From positions 24,036,001 through 24,100,000 of the forward strand of contig NC_077240.1 in the NCBI RefSeq assembly GCF_947179165.1: 64,000 nt of DNA, given 5' to 3'. This DNA is from Solanum dulcamara (lineage: Eukaryota > Streptophyta > Magnoliopsida > Solanales > Solanaceae). Each line of letters opens with the position of its first letter. Within the stretch, counting starts at the first letter, position 1. Under the pieces are notes generated by a model. It searched no databases. It had not been told where the DNA came from and saw only the letters and a list, made by a program, of their open reading frames with translations. A program made the translations under genes and the position numbers. Positions 12,501 through 23,760 of this stretch are shown piece after piece.

Positions 12501-15500
12501 GCTGATAAGGACCTTATATCAAAGACAAATAGAAGTATAGACCAACTGACAGCAAGGCATCCAATGATTAACATCATTATACACACTAGACTTTCATTTT
12601 TATTTTTCAGTCAACCCCTTAATATATTTGCTCAACTTTCTATACAGTATAATGTCAGGTAAACCTGTTCACTTGACTAAGGCTCTAAACCGATGATCGG
12701 GAAGGTCAAAAGTCAGGAGTAGATCCGAATGGAACAAGAAATTTTTCTTCTATTTAGTCGCATAGTCAAAAAAACTTAGTTTGGTCAGATAAGAGCACTC
12801 AGGTAGAAATTTGATACAGTTATAGCTAAACTCCATGTAGAGAGTGATTCTGTTGAATCAGCTAAAGGAGTACAATCACTATTAGAAGATTTTTACATGA
12901 TTGGGAATTGGAAAGAGCCGTGGACTTGTTCAAGACCTTGGAATCTTTCCAAGGTTTCAAAGAATCTGAGGATATTTTGTGCTGAAAACATGGAAGTGAT
13001 GGAGTCCACTGTCAGATCTGCATACAACTACCAGATTAGGGAAAATGCACAATTTCACCAGTGGCCATGGAAGTCTGGAAGACTAAGTCCCCTTACAAAG
13101 TTTTATGTTTTTCTTAGCTTGTAGCAAGAGAAGCATGTCTCACTCAGGAAAACTTGAGAAGAAGGGAATTTCATCTACACTCTAGATGTTGTATGTGTGG
13201 TGCAGCCAGAGAAACAATTGCCATCTGTTTCTACATTGTCCTATAACAAGACAATTGTGGCAACTTTTTTTTAACATGGTTGGACTAAGAAGGTCTAATC
13301 CAGCAACAAGCTGTGATTTATTTAAGTGCTGGAACTATAATGGTGGTGCAGTGAGACAAAAGAAGTGGTGGAAACTTGTCCCAGCTTGTATATGGTGGAC
13401 AATTTGGAAGGAGAGAAACTAAAGAATTTTTTAAGACGAGCAATTCGGTTCAGAAAGTCAAGATGAATTGTATTCTTTTGTTTCTTTTTTTTAGATATGA
13501 TTCAGTCTCCTCTACATGGCAGTGCAAAAACAAGTGACAGATGCTCAGATTGCTTCCCACATAGGACGCATTTACTGCATAGGATCTGCCATCTCTTTAG
13601 TAAATTCTATGGGCAAGACAAGCTTCTATGCTCATAATCCAAGTGAAATAGGCTACCTTTAGAGAAGCTTTACTGTTTTAGATTTTCTTCCAAGGCGTTT
13701 GTAGATTCACTTCTCTTGTGAGATCTCTGTAGGAAGAGGACACTGAACAAATCTTTGTTTTTGGGCAGCCATCTGATGCTAGCTTCCAAGTTAGCCAGAT
13801 GCTGAAATGTGCTTATATGATAGAAAAAGTCAACTGCCCTGTTTACCTCCCACACAGTGAGATTCCTTCTGAAGTTGATGTTCCAAATCAAATTCTCTCT
13901 GTCTTCTGCCAAAGAAGCTGAAGTATGTGCAGCCACTAAAACCAAATCTGGAAACAAGTCCTTCAAAGGCTCATTTTCAATCCACTTATCCTTTCAAAGG
14001 AATCTTCTCCCCATAATGTTCTATAGATACGTTAGGATATTCAATATTAATTACAAAACAATTACTTCCCTATTGGTCATAGAGAAAGATTACCTACCAT
14101 ATATTATGTAGCTTAGGGCTGCTATATAAGATTACCTGCCTCTTGTATATTGTTAATCAAATAAGTCAATAAAGCGATCAACATCATTCACCTCTTCTGA
14201 TCAGTGCCCTCCTCTGCAGTAACCGATGCTGCCTCTCTTCTTTCAGGGACTAATGCTCTACTCTCATCTCTAGCTACCAGAGCCATACCTCTCTTCTTCC
14301 CATAACAGGTTCCACTCCTTTTCTCTTCAAACAATCAAAAGTTTTTTCTCTCTTTAGAGCTACTGTTCAAGTGACAATGTACATCCTTCTTCCCATTGTT
14401 CTGCCAGCAGTTTTTCCACAGATATTACAGCAGCAAGTTGTTATGTTTTCAGAATAAATGAAATCAAGTTCATATTCCCGCTTTAAGTTTGAGGGAGAGT
14501 GTTGTATGTTAGAGCATATGCGTATGGATTCAAACACGCCAAAATTCATTGAATTTGTAAGGAAACTATTATCAAATATTTTATAGGTTACCCTAGGATA
14601 TTTTGTATTTGATTATAAAATAATTACTTCCTTGTTACGCATAAGAATGGTTACCTACCGTATGGTGTGTAGCCTAAGGCTCCTAAATAGAAGCCCCTCT
14701 GTTAATAGTTATAATCATCCAAGTCAATGAAAAAGTATTAGACCTTCTCTTAAGCTAAACACTGAAACACAAGCTGCATAATGTTCAAATCAATCTATTT
14801 TAGGGCCCGAGGCTCTAACCACATATTAGATCATTTGCTAAAACATTTCCCTGCATTACATGGTCCAATGGCCATCCATCTATTCACCACTTTACGAAAG
14901 TATTTAAGTAGTGCATTCTCAAAAGGATTGTAAACACACTAAAACTTACTTCTCTGATGGATTTCCAGCTACTATGTGTGTCAACTTTTCACCGAAAGAC
15001 ATGTAACGAGAACCGCCGCCTTTTCGGACTAGATTGACAAGTTTTCGCATTTCAGATGCATTAAAACCAACGATTAGGATTCTGCAATCTGACAAATAAA
15101 GATCATTGTCATCTGTTTGAGAGTCATCAGCAACACCACCATCACAACCATTCTTTTCCTGCTCTGTAGGTGCTCCACTTTCCTTGTCCTTCGTAGAGAC
15201 AGGAGCACTGTAATCACTCTTTGGGTTCTCAGCAGGTGAGTTCTCCTCTTCCTTTGTAAACACTGGAGCGTATGAAGATGTAGCAGACATATTTTGCGAG
15301 AGGGTAGCTTCCAGATCTGAATCAACCACTCGACTGCACAAAACAGGTTCTGCATGTGATGCCATAGCCAAGGAGGACAACCCTTGTAGGTTTCTCATGC
15401 CCTTTTCCAGACTATGCTGATTTGTCATTCTAACGGTGCTCACAGTATTTGAACCAGCCTGAACAGGATACGACTCCTCATTAAGACATGCTATTCTCCC

Positions 15501-18500
15501 AAAAAAGAAGGAAAAGGTTAGAAGCTGCACCATCAAAATTTCCTTAGTGAGTTGAAAACTTCAGATTTAACCGGAAAATGCAGCCTTCCCCCAGAAAAAG
15601 TTACCTTTTCTTGCAACAGATTGGTCAAACCACCTTTTGGTAACAGTATGTATGCAACCCCATCTTTTGGCAACCTTGTATTTGTCCCCTTCTGGAACTT
15701 ATTAACTGTCAAGGAAACAAACAATGATAATACTAGAGCAAATACCAAATGGTCAAAGAATGTGTGACTTCTGAGTGCTTAAAAAACACACAGGTGTACC
15801 TGACAAGAGTAAGCAACAGTGTAAAAACTGAAAATTAACCTTGACCGCGGAACTTGAACAATTCAGACTTAAACATATTAAAGAGAGAGACATATTTCAG
15901 AGAGAAGTTGGATAATAGGACTACAACATTTCGCGAAGAGGCTAGAACAACTTCCTAATTGTCACAAAACCTGATATAATGCAGTGTGACATTGACACTA
16001 CATTTGCTCTGTCTTTTTCCTATGTCTGACATTTCTAAGACCCAGAATGACACCACCATGAGCACTTTAACATGAGAGTATGTACTTCACTGCTATCATA
16101 GTAGTAAAACCTGACCTACATAGAAATTGTTCTCTTATCTGGGTACAACCTCACATGTATGTTTTACTTAACCATGTCTTATCATTGTCTTTCTGCAGAT
16201 TGCAAGGTTCTCATTGGGTTGTTTTCTTATCCTGATCCTCAGACTGGTAACATATACTAAGTAGATATATCTACAAACACTTGTCCAAAAAAAAAAAGAT
16301 ATATCTACAAACAAATTCCTCTTGCAGAAGGATTACAAAAAGGATATATCACAAATTAAATGTGAGCACTTTCTGGTCAGCTCAGGAGAGTATTTTCCGC
16401 CATTTTGCAAGATAATCTTTTCCATATCCTTTCGCTCATCTGAGATATAACAACAAGTGCATTAGAGAAAGAAGCATAATAAAAGAGTTTGAATTATTAT
16501 GAGATCTAGCTTCCAGGTTGTCAACCTGCAGGAATTCTGGTGACAGAAATTGTCAATCCAGAAAAAGGAAGGATTTTGAATGACTCCTGAGGAACAAGAC
16601 GGTGTTCTTTCCAGCATTGATGGAGCCAATTAATACTGACAATTGGTTTCTTTAGAACATTTACAGCCCACTGCACATGAGAAAAAAATAAAGGCAATCG
16701 GAAAAGGAAACTGAGTGATAGTTAGCAATACCACTAAATATTATTTTGAATTCTTTTTTTTCCTTTGTGGAGGGGTCAATGTGGCCCTGGAGACTTGTTT
16801 TAAACTTCCGATTAAAGGAGGAAAAGGAGAATCGAATAATAAAGACCTTATACTTTGCAGCCAAAACATTCTTCACAATAACAAAGCTCACATCCAATGA
16901 TGCTTTTGTCTGCAGAACTCCTCCCATTGCAAACACCAACTTTCCAATTTCAACCTACAAAATATATACAATTACAAGTGGTTAACAATCATATATAATA
17001 ATGAGCTCCAGCAAAAACCATTGCTACGACTATGTAGAAAATTTATGGTAACCCACCTGTTATAATTCAGTATTAAAATGAGTTTTTCAGGAGGATCCAG
17101 TGAGCCTTTAGCTTAAAGACAAAAGCACCAATGCAAAGACATGGTCATATATGAGAATGGCGCGAAACGAAGTGTATGTCAGTATATTGAGCAAGCAAAA
17201 ACACCGGCTCTTAAGTTTCAGTGAGGATAAAAATAATTGCACTATGCCACTCACAAATATAGCACGAACATGGTTTGCCCAGTATTCTCACAAGTATTTA
17301 TATATCTTCCAGAGAGATCACAGAGGAAAGCTACAGAGAAACTAATATTAATCTTAATGTATGAATTATGAGTATGCAAATGTTTTCAAAGGAAGTAAAT
17401 GGAACCGGTACTTAAGTCAAGTAGTAGACTTTACATGCTATATATAATGGCTAGTTTATCCTTAAGATATTGTTTCCATCCTTCTTCATTTACATTCCAT
17501 AAAGAAAAATCATTTGGATATAGGATAGAGATGCGGACCTTTTCATCCATCTCAAAACCAGATGCCAGGATCTTGACCCCATCCATTGCAAGGCAACAAG
17601 TAAACCCCTGCTGGGGTAGTGGCCTCTGTTCTTTGGCACAGGAAAGCACGCACTGAGGACCTTGTGATCAAAAATGGATATCAATATCAGCATAACTACA
17701 GTTGAATTAGCAAAATCAAGACCAGTATCCCTATGGCTAACTCAAAAATAAATACTAAATGGTTAAACTTTCTCGACAGGATAAAAAAAGACATCCGCAG
17801 TTCAACATGTGTAAAGTTCAAGCAGCAATTATCACTTCTATTTTTTAAGTAATACTGCATGTGAGACATTGACATATTTGGTAGCATTTAGATGATGGCT
17901 GCACTGGGCATCTTTTTCCGTAATTTTATTTTTGCTAGAGGTCAAAAATTACAATCAATCTAGTAAAATTATTTTTAAGACGAAGAACAGGCTTGGATAA
18001 ATGCCTTTATAATTCTGACACTTGGCTTAGCTAAATTCTATATTACAAAGTAAGTAAATGCTTTTGTAGTTCTGACACTTGACTTAGCAAAAATCTATCT
18101 TTTTTTTTTGAATTAACTTAGCAAAAATCTACCTTACATATTCATGATCATGATTGAGACTCCTATTACACAAGGTAGTTAACTTCGTAAGATAGACTTA
18201 GCAAAAATCTATGTCTATCTTACAAAGTTAACTACCTTGTGTAGTAGGAGTCTCAATCATGATCATGAATAAGGAAGTCACTATAAGAGAGCAGAATACG
18301 ATTTGAACTTGTAAATACATGGCGCGACATAAACTTTACCTGGAAAAATCAGCTTTATACTACTATGTAAGGTTTTTACCCAAAAAGTAGTGTTGTTAAC
18401 ATTGTTTATTTGCCTCTTTGTTAACGTTGTTTAGTTGCCTCTCATTCTGTTCTTAGAGAAGCCTAGGAAATCTACTCAACTAAAGAAGCAGGAATAGAAA

Positions 18501-19333
18501 CACAAAACAATAAATTAAACTTCGGAAAAAACTAGATATAGTAGCATTTAAGCAATCAATGGTGTACTTTGGAAAATAGACATCAAACAGAAGGAAAAAA
18601 ATCACCTCCTATTACACAAGGTAGTTATGCTGAAAGGGGAAGATAGTTTATAATTGTGATAACTTTAGTATTCAGGACTTTTAACAAACAACAAGTAATT
18701 ACTTCATTACCATGACATTAGTTCACTCAGTTTTGCCGAAGAGCAGTGATGCCACCATATAAAAAGATTACCACTTTGGAAACTGAACACATGATCATAT
18801 CAAACCCCAATGTTTAAGGTACAAACTACCACACCACCAAAAATTAGGGCTCGCCATAAATGAAGACATGGAAAAATCAACAAGATCAATACAAGAGGAT
18901 CAAAGTGGGACGACAAAACCTAAACAAAATTTCCATAATAAACCATCCAAATTAACCCCAAAAAACAAAGGGCAAGCAATTTAAGTAGAATCGAAACAAA
19001 ATTACCTATCAAGTTGCATCCCTTAGCTTGAAGAGCCCCAAACTTCTCCTACAAGAATATAAAATTTTGAAATTATGACAGAACAAATGGAATTGATACA
19101 AACCAAAATTCCCTAAAATTGATAAGGAAATTAGCACATAAAAAGTTGCGCACGTGCTGGGGAGAAGAAATGACATGATAATCAGTGGGAGCATTCCGTG
19201 AGGGGTCGCAACATAGGAAGACTTGAGCTCCGTTGAGCTTGAGCGCGTCGTGAAGCGCGTCAAATTGCTCAGGCGGTACGAGATTTCTCGACATGAATAC
19301 ATTTGTTCCGCTGAACACCTTCGTCGTCATCAT
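6530..19333 (-). CDS. MEI1: Multi-BRCT protein, TopBP1/MEI1-type, 17 exons
   Basis: I traced 17 coding exons on the minus strand: 19154-19333, 19006-19048, 17539-17660, 16847-16954, 16526-16670, 16353-16439, 15605-15697, 14950-15490, 12212-12354, 11680-12014, 10729-10896, 8559-8849, 8046-8462, 7900-7944, 7728-7813, 6823-6913 and 6530-6610. All junctions are GT-AG and in phase; the sum is 2976 nt, predicting 991 aa. The start is the first ATG of MMTTKVFSG. BRCT-like modules lie at about residues 3-95, 95-185, 188-270, 385-475, 585-657 and 658-755; the C-terminal quarter is polar and low in complexity. Plant relatives (Arabidopsis MEI1, similar to metazoan TopBP1) act in the nucleus in meiotic DNA repair and checkpoint signalling through phosphopeptide-binding BRCTs. 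Signature segments include FVIVKNVLAAKYK, NWLHQCWKEHR, GWLEDCDRENKEV and the C-terminal YAEDLSGRQM. Several donors depart from the plant GTAAGT consensus (introns 1, 3, 4 and 9). Exon 7 is the least certain. Confidence 0.88.
9652..10205 (-). mobile_element. 5'-truncated RTE-type LINE 3' end in BRCT-gene intron 11
   Basis: Read on the minus strand, 10205 to 10033 encodes a typical C-terminus of a plant RTE-clade LINE reverse-transcriptase protein, with RCEGLDIMGTRRGRGR then DRRVWRSHIR and a stop at 10033-10035. A 3' tail follows that contains gggtctggagagggc on the opposite strand, a tail motif shared with solanaceous TS-type SINEs. The element is in the same orientation as the host gene, inside the 1.9-kb intron between 10729 and 8849. 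Most of the LINE is absent. Confidence 0.65.
12870..13520 (+). pseudogene. Degenerate LINE ORF2 fragment (zf-RVT domain) in BRCT-gene intron 8
   Basis: On the plus strand, antisense to the host gene, frames around 12897-13124 and 13186-13422 give fragments of the zinc-binding domain that follows reverse transcriptase in plant L1-type LINEs. Visible segments are HLFLHCPITRQLWQLFF and KKWWKLVPACIWWTIWKERN, with the conserved His/Cys spacing and W-x-x-W-x-ER ending. Upstream pieces in other frames include KSPYKVLCFSW. Frameshifts and stops break it, so it is a dead remnant. Confidence 0.75.
14019..14760 (+). mobile_element. Degenerate TRIM/copia-like remnant in BRCT-gene intron 8
   Basis: Two diverged copies of about 160 bp lie roughly 550 bp apart, near 14034-14190 and 14590-14720. 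They share ordered blocks: aggatatt, attacttcc, ttacctacc, tgtgtagc/tatgtagc and a following agg-ct segment. Just before the second copy is gtttgagggagagtgttg (14488-14505), which resembles the polypurine tract and LTR start of plant copia elements. The internal part of about 300 bp has no coding capacity. A miniature LTR retroelement fits best; the exact ends are not resolved. Confidence 0.45.
18139..18271. repeat. Near-perfect inverted repeat, 58-bp arms, in BRCT-gene intron 2
   Basis: Arm 18139-18196 (begins tattcatgatcatgattgag) and arm 18214-18271 are reverse complements with about two mismatches, separated by a 17-bp loop that starts cttagcaaaa. A shorter copy of part of the arm (cctattacacaaggtagtta) recurs at about 18606-18625. 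The transcript of the host gene would fold here into a long stem. Confidence 0.9.
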
Positions 19334-20867
19334 CAACTTCTCTGCTTCAACTATACTTCCATAGTTTTTTCAGGTGTTGTAGAAACAGTGAGCTTTTTCT
19401 CCGGAATTTTTCTGCAGATTGAGAAAAGAGCGGGAATTCATGATGAGTGGTGTAAAATGGGCCTCCAGAAAATGGGCTTTTTTTTTGCTTAATAGTGTTG
19501 TTGGAGAGTTCTTGAATTTGTGGCCCAATTTGGTCTAGTTTCATATGATTTAAGTTCGGGCATATATGATTGAAATTTAATTATTTTTACATGAACTTCG
19601 ATCATATAAAATTTTAGACACCGTATATTTAAGTTGTTTCGAAGAGGATAGGCATGCAATTTAAATAAATAAAAAATAGTTATAGGTTCAATAGCGCACA
19701 CAAATAATTATTTTTAATGTCATTAAGATTGAATCATGAAAAGTGGATAAAATTAAGTGGATTGATCAGTATGTTATCGACGATCAAAGTGTAGCCATTA
19801 TTTATGTAACTAAAAACTAATCACTTTTAATGTGAAAACTAAATTGTGATAAAAAATACTCAGAGCTAAAATATGAAAGAACTACATAAATGAATAATGA
19901 AGTTCAAATTTTCACCATCTAGATGTTTATTATAGCTTCAAACCCCATCAACTATTCATGGAGTTTAAATTCTTATCAGTTCAAACTCTAGGAACAATTT
20001 ATGGTATCCAAACTCGTAGATGTTCCTGAAAATCTTTTCGTGTTTTGACTTGAACTTTTTTTATCAAATTTATATCACCATTAAAAAGTAATTAAACAAT
20101 AAATAAGTTTTTAAAAAAACTAACTAAAACTTAATTGATAATTTTTTAAAATTGATTATTTTATCAATTTCTACCGAAAGAAAAAGGAGGGAAGTAGTTA
20201 CAAAGAAGAAAAAGAGAAAGAAAGAAGGCCCCAAGGACAAAGTGAAAGAGTCCACAAGGTTTGCTACGCAAACAAATGTGATTGACAGGTAATTCGTCTC
20301 AAAAGAATGATCTTTTTATGATTGGTTTTTAATTTTTGTTCTTTAATATTCAAATAGACTGCTCTTTACTTTTTATTCTAAACAATTATATTTATATTTA
20401 GTAGGGTATAAAATTTTCATAAACACAAGACATAATTTATGAAATATTATAATACGAAGATATAAACTCATGCTAAAAAAAAAAAAAAAGGTAATTTGCC
20501 TTGAGCGACAAATTTTATTGAAAACTCAAGGTTGTCCTTTTCGTCTAAGATCTTAAAAACACAGCTAAGTTGTCTCCTTACAAAATGAGTCAACCCTACT
20601 TTGATCTTTCAAAAAAGAAACAATAAAATTTTCAAGTCCTCGTGACAGAAATAAATTAAAAATTTATTATATACCCATGATCTAGGCCACCACATACAAT
20701 ATAATAAACACAATAAGACTAACTTTATAATTTGAAAACTATAGTATATGTCAGTTTCTGTTTTATTCTGTTTTTCTTTTATGTAAATGTGGTGGGATAG
20801 TGGGGAGGGGTTTGAAGAACCGGTAGGTCATGTTTGTCTATAAAATTTTAAGGACTAATATATTTAT

Positions 20868-21170
20868 AGTTTTTCAGTTCAAAATATCAGGACATTATTC
20901 ATATTCAGTTTTTAAGTTTAAAACTTTTGGACATTATATTCTTAAATTCAGTTTTCTTCGATTTAAAACTTTAGGACAATGTCCTTGTTCATTTTTTAAG
21001 TTTAAAACTTTTGGACATTGTGTTCTTTATTTCAAATTAAATTTCAATATATTGTGTTTTTAAGTTCTGTTTTTTTTCAATTCAACCTTCATGATTTAAG
21101 CTTTGGTGTTCTGAAATTCAGTTCTTTTTAAAAAAAATCAAATTTAAGAGAATTGTATCCTTAAGTCAAA
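20868..21170. repeat. Degenerate tandem repeat, ttaaaacttttggacat core
   Basis: A core of the form tttaaaactttnggacantnt recurs about four to five times at 50-65 bp spacing (for example near 20919, 20959, 20999 and weaker copies after). One frame reads KFKTFGHY-like units across it. Spacing and sequence are both imperfect, so it is an old array. Confidence 0.55.
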
Positions 21171-22104
21171 TTGTACAGGTCAAACTTTTGGCTTTTGTAT
21201 CATGAAGTTTAAATGTTGCGCTTACAACTTTAAGGCGATTGAAGAAGAAAAAGTAATAACGAGAATATGAAAGGAACAGCAATAGTAGCAGTAACCAATT
21301 TAACATAGTTTGTTTATAATTTGGTGACTAAAATGATACATATGTTCATGAAATTGTGTACCACAAAATTCAAATTTTAGGACTATGTGCCCATAAGTGT
21401 GAACGGTGTAGTACATACTTCAAGTGCTACTCTTGTAAAATAAGGTGTGATAGAGCTTGTATGATCTGAAAGTCATGTTTGATTGCGAGATGAATATTCT
21501 CGTCAATGTGGATATTAAGAAGTAAAAAACATAGAAGAAGAACATGAAAAGAAAAAGAAAAGCGATATTGCCTTTTTTAAAATGTTGGCTAAACTTTAAA
21601 TAACTTGTTGGGTATAGTAAGAACAAATTTGGAAATGGAAGTAATATGAAAGGAGGAATATAAAGTGTTCCTCTTTACTTTAGTGAAAAGCACTTGTCCA
21701 TCATTGGTGATGGAAAGTTCAAGTGTTTATATAAGAAAACACTTCTACTTGTTGTTAAAGGGTTGGAAAGAGCAAGGGCAGATCTATGTAATCTGGATGG
21801 GGTGCCATGCCACCCAATGGTCTCGATTGAAATTTTGTATAGATATATTTATATAAGGAAATGTATAAATATTAAGCATGTCACTCTTAAAAACAATGAG
21901 TCTTGTGGTGCATGTGGTTAAAGTTAATGTTTATTGCCAAGTTAGAGCCCTTTTGTGTTGGAGTTTTTGCCATAAGTCACTGTTCAAAACAGTGTGGCAC
22001 CCAAAGATTTAAAATTCTAAATCCGCCTCTGGAAAAGAGGGTCCCCGTCGTGTTGTCTCCATCGTTGTCGCTCGACTTCAACTTCAACAATTTTTGCTGA
22101 CACT

Positions 22105-22295
22105 ACCAACACACAACCTTGGGTACTTGAGGGAATAATTTTCCTAATGACACAATGTGCATTCAATGGACTCAACAATTTTCACTAACACCATTATTTT
22201 TTGTACCAACACACAACCTCGGGTACTTGAGGAGAATTATTTCCTTAAGAACACATTGTGCATTTAGTGGGCTCAACTTTCTTTTTTACTATATT
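22105..22295. repeat. Imperfect 100-bp tandem duplication
   Basis: accaacacacaacctnggg begins at 22105 and again at 22205, giving an exact 100-bp period. Both copies continue with tacttgagg, ttccttaa-like and caatgtgcatt/cattgtgcattt blocks and a following gg-ctcaac segment. The copies differ at many positions. The unit resembles part of a retroelement LTR, but I cannot assign it. Confidence 0.7.
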
Positions 22296-22899
22296 GTTTC
22301 TGTTTTTGTTACTAATTCTATTTTCATTACTGTTTTTAACTGTTGTTTCTTACGAATTTCCGCAAAATTGTTACTCTAACTATCTTAATTATACAGATTA
22401 GATAACATAATTCACATATTTTTGCCCAAAGAAATAGCTATTGGTGCACTTCGCACTTAGTTTTGACATGACATAGAAGGCCACTCACTATGAAGGGAAT
22501 AAGGGAAGGCAAAAGACAAGACACATAGGCATGTGCCCCGCCCTACATTGTGATTTGTGGCATTGTAAGTATGTCAAACAGCCGTCCATCGTGCGCGCGC
22601 GCGAGACACCGGCAGAATCACATGGCAACAAGACATGCACGGGCAGCAATGTTGTTAATGGAACAAACAAAGGACATGAACCCACATGATTTGATTCTTA
22701 ATTGATTTAACACATCTTAGGGTAACATGGATGTTGTCAAAGTCAAATGACTTATGTCTTATGCCCATGTCGGTCTTCTTTCCTTTATCCACCCTATCAT
22801 AAATGAACCTCGCGTTTTCAATTTGATGTTTACTACACAAGACTTGAACAAACATGCGTATGGAAACTAAAATGATTCTGTTCTACTTTCGTATGTTTT

Positions 22900-23760
22900 T
22901 CTTTGTTTTTTTTCTCCGTTAGCTTGCTTGTGGAAAATGTTATGGGTGACAAAATTTGCCCATGAAAACATGTTTTGTTTAACCCGTCCAAGTTTGAGAG
23001 AGTTTGACACTAGGACGTGTTAGTTGGGTTTAAGTAAGGCGTGAATTGAGAAATGTGAATTGAAAATTAAGTGAAGAGAAAATGAAAAGTCATTTATCAC
23101 TCATTGGTAGAATAGAAGAAAAGTTTTATCCTTATATCAGGAAATATTTCATTTAGCTCTTAAAAGGTTAAGAAAAGAGTATCCTCTGCGTCGTGGTCAT
23201 CGCTCGCTCGACTTCAACAAAACAAATGATTGATTGATAATTCTTTATTTATTAGCCTCATTAATTAATCTCCTTTTCCTAATATTAATTCACAGAATTA
23301 TTTATTAATTAATTAGTTAGCTGAATTAATTTAACATTCGCGGAATATTTTCGAAAAGGACTTGTTCCTTTCGAATAGATATTTTCTTCCCTAAAAGACA
23401 TCATGGAACAAATGAGTTTGTTCTGAACAGGTGATTTCACACTTATTCAACCAAATTGTTGGCTATAAATAGAGAGGTTTTACTCTTAGTTTCTGCATCG
23501 AATTTTCTTCTTCTTCTGCATATATTTTCTTACAAATAAAGTCGAGTCTTTGTGTGATTTTATTGCTGATTTTTGAGCTCGCTGAAGTTATTGAAGTTTG
23601 AAGTGTTACTAATTTTTTTAACATGTATATCTATTTTATCGTAGGATGAAATAATCCACAACATTGGATACATTGATCAGAGAATTAAATTTCTTAAGGA
23701 TACACGATGAATTCGATTGCCTCAGATAAGTTTTTTTCCATCTTAAAAGTATTTTTGATT
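22900..23760 (+). mobile_element. Possible copia-type LTR remnant
   Basis: A promoter-like run (ctataaatagagaggtttta near 23464) is followed by a C/T-rich leader and an aataaag signal near 23536, in the order expected of the U3-R-U5 part of a plant LTR. No partner LTR or pol coding was found nearby, so this is either a solo or truncated LTR, or a chance promoter-like arrangement. Confidence 0.35.

Noticed and set aside
15496..16352. Apparent missing exon of the third BRCT in the MEI1-like gene, suggesting a pseudogene
   Set aside because: On re-reading, 15605-15697 encodes the expected segment and fits both neighbouring phases; moving the next acceptor to 15490 restores the frame.
20830..21063. 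ORF with KFKTFGHY-like repeats, perhaps a repeat protein
   Set aside because: It follows a degenerate DNA tandem repeat and lacks any coding-like conservation between units.
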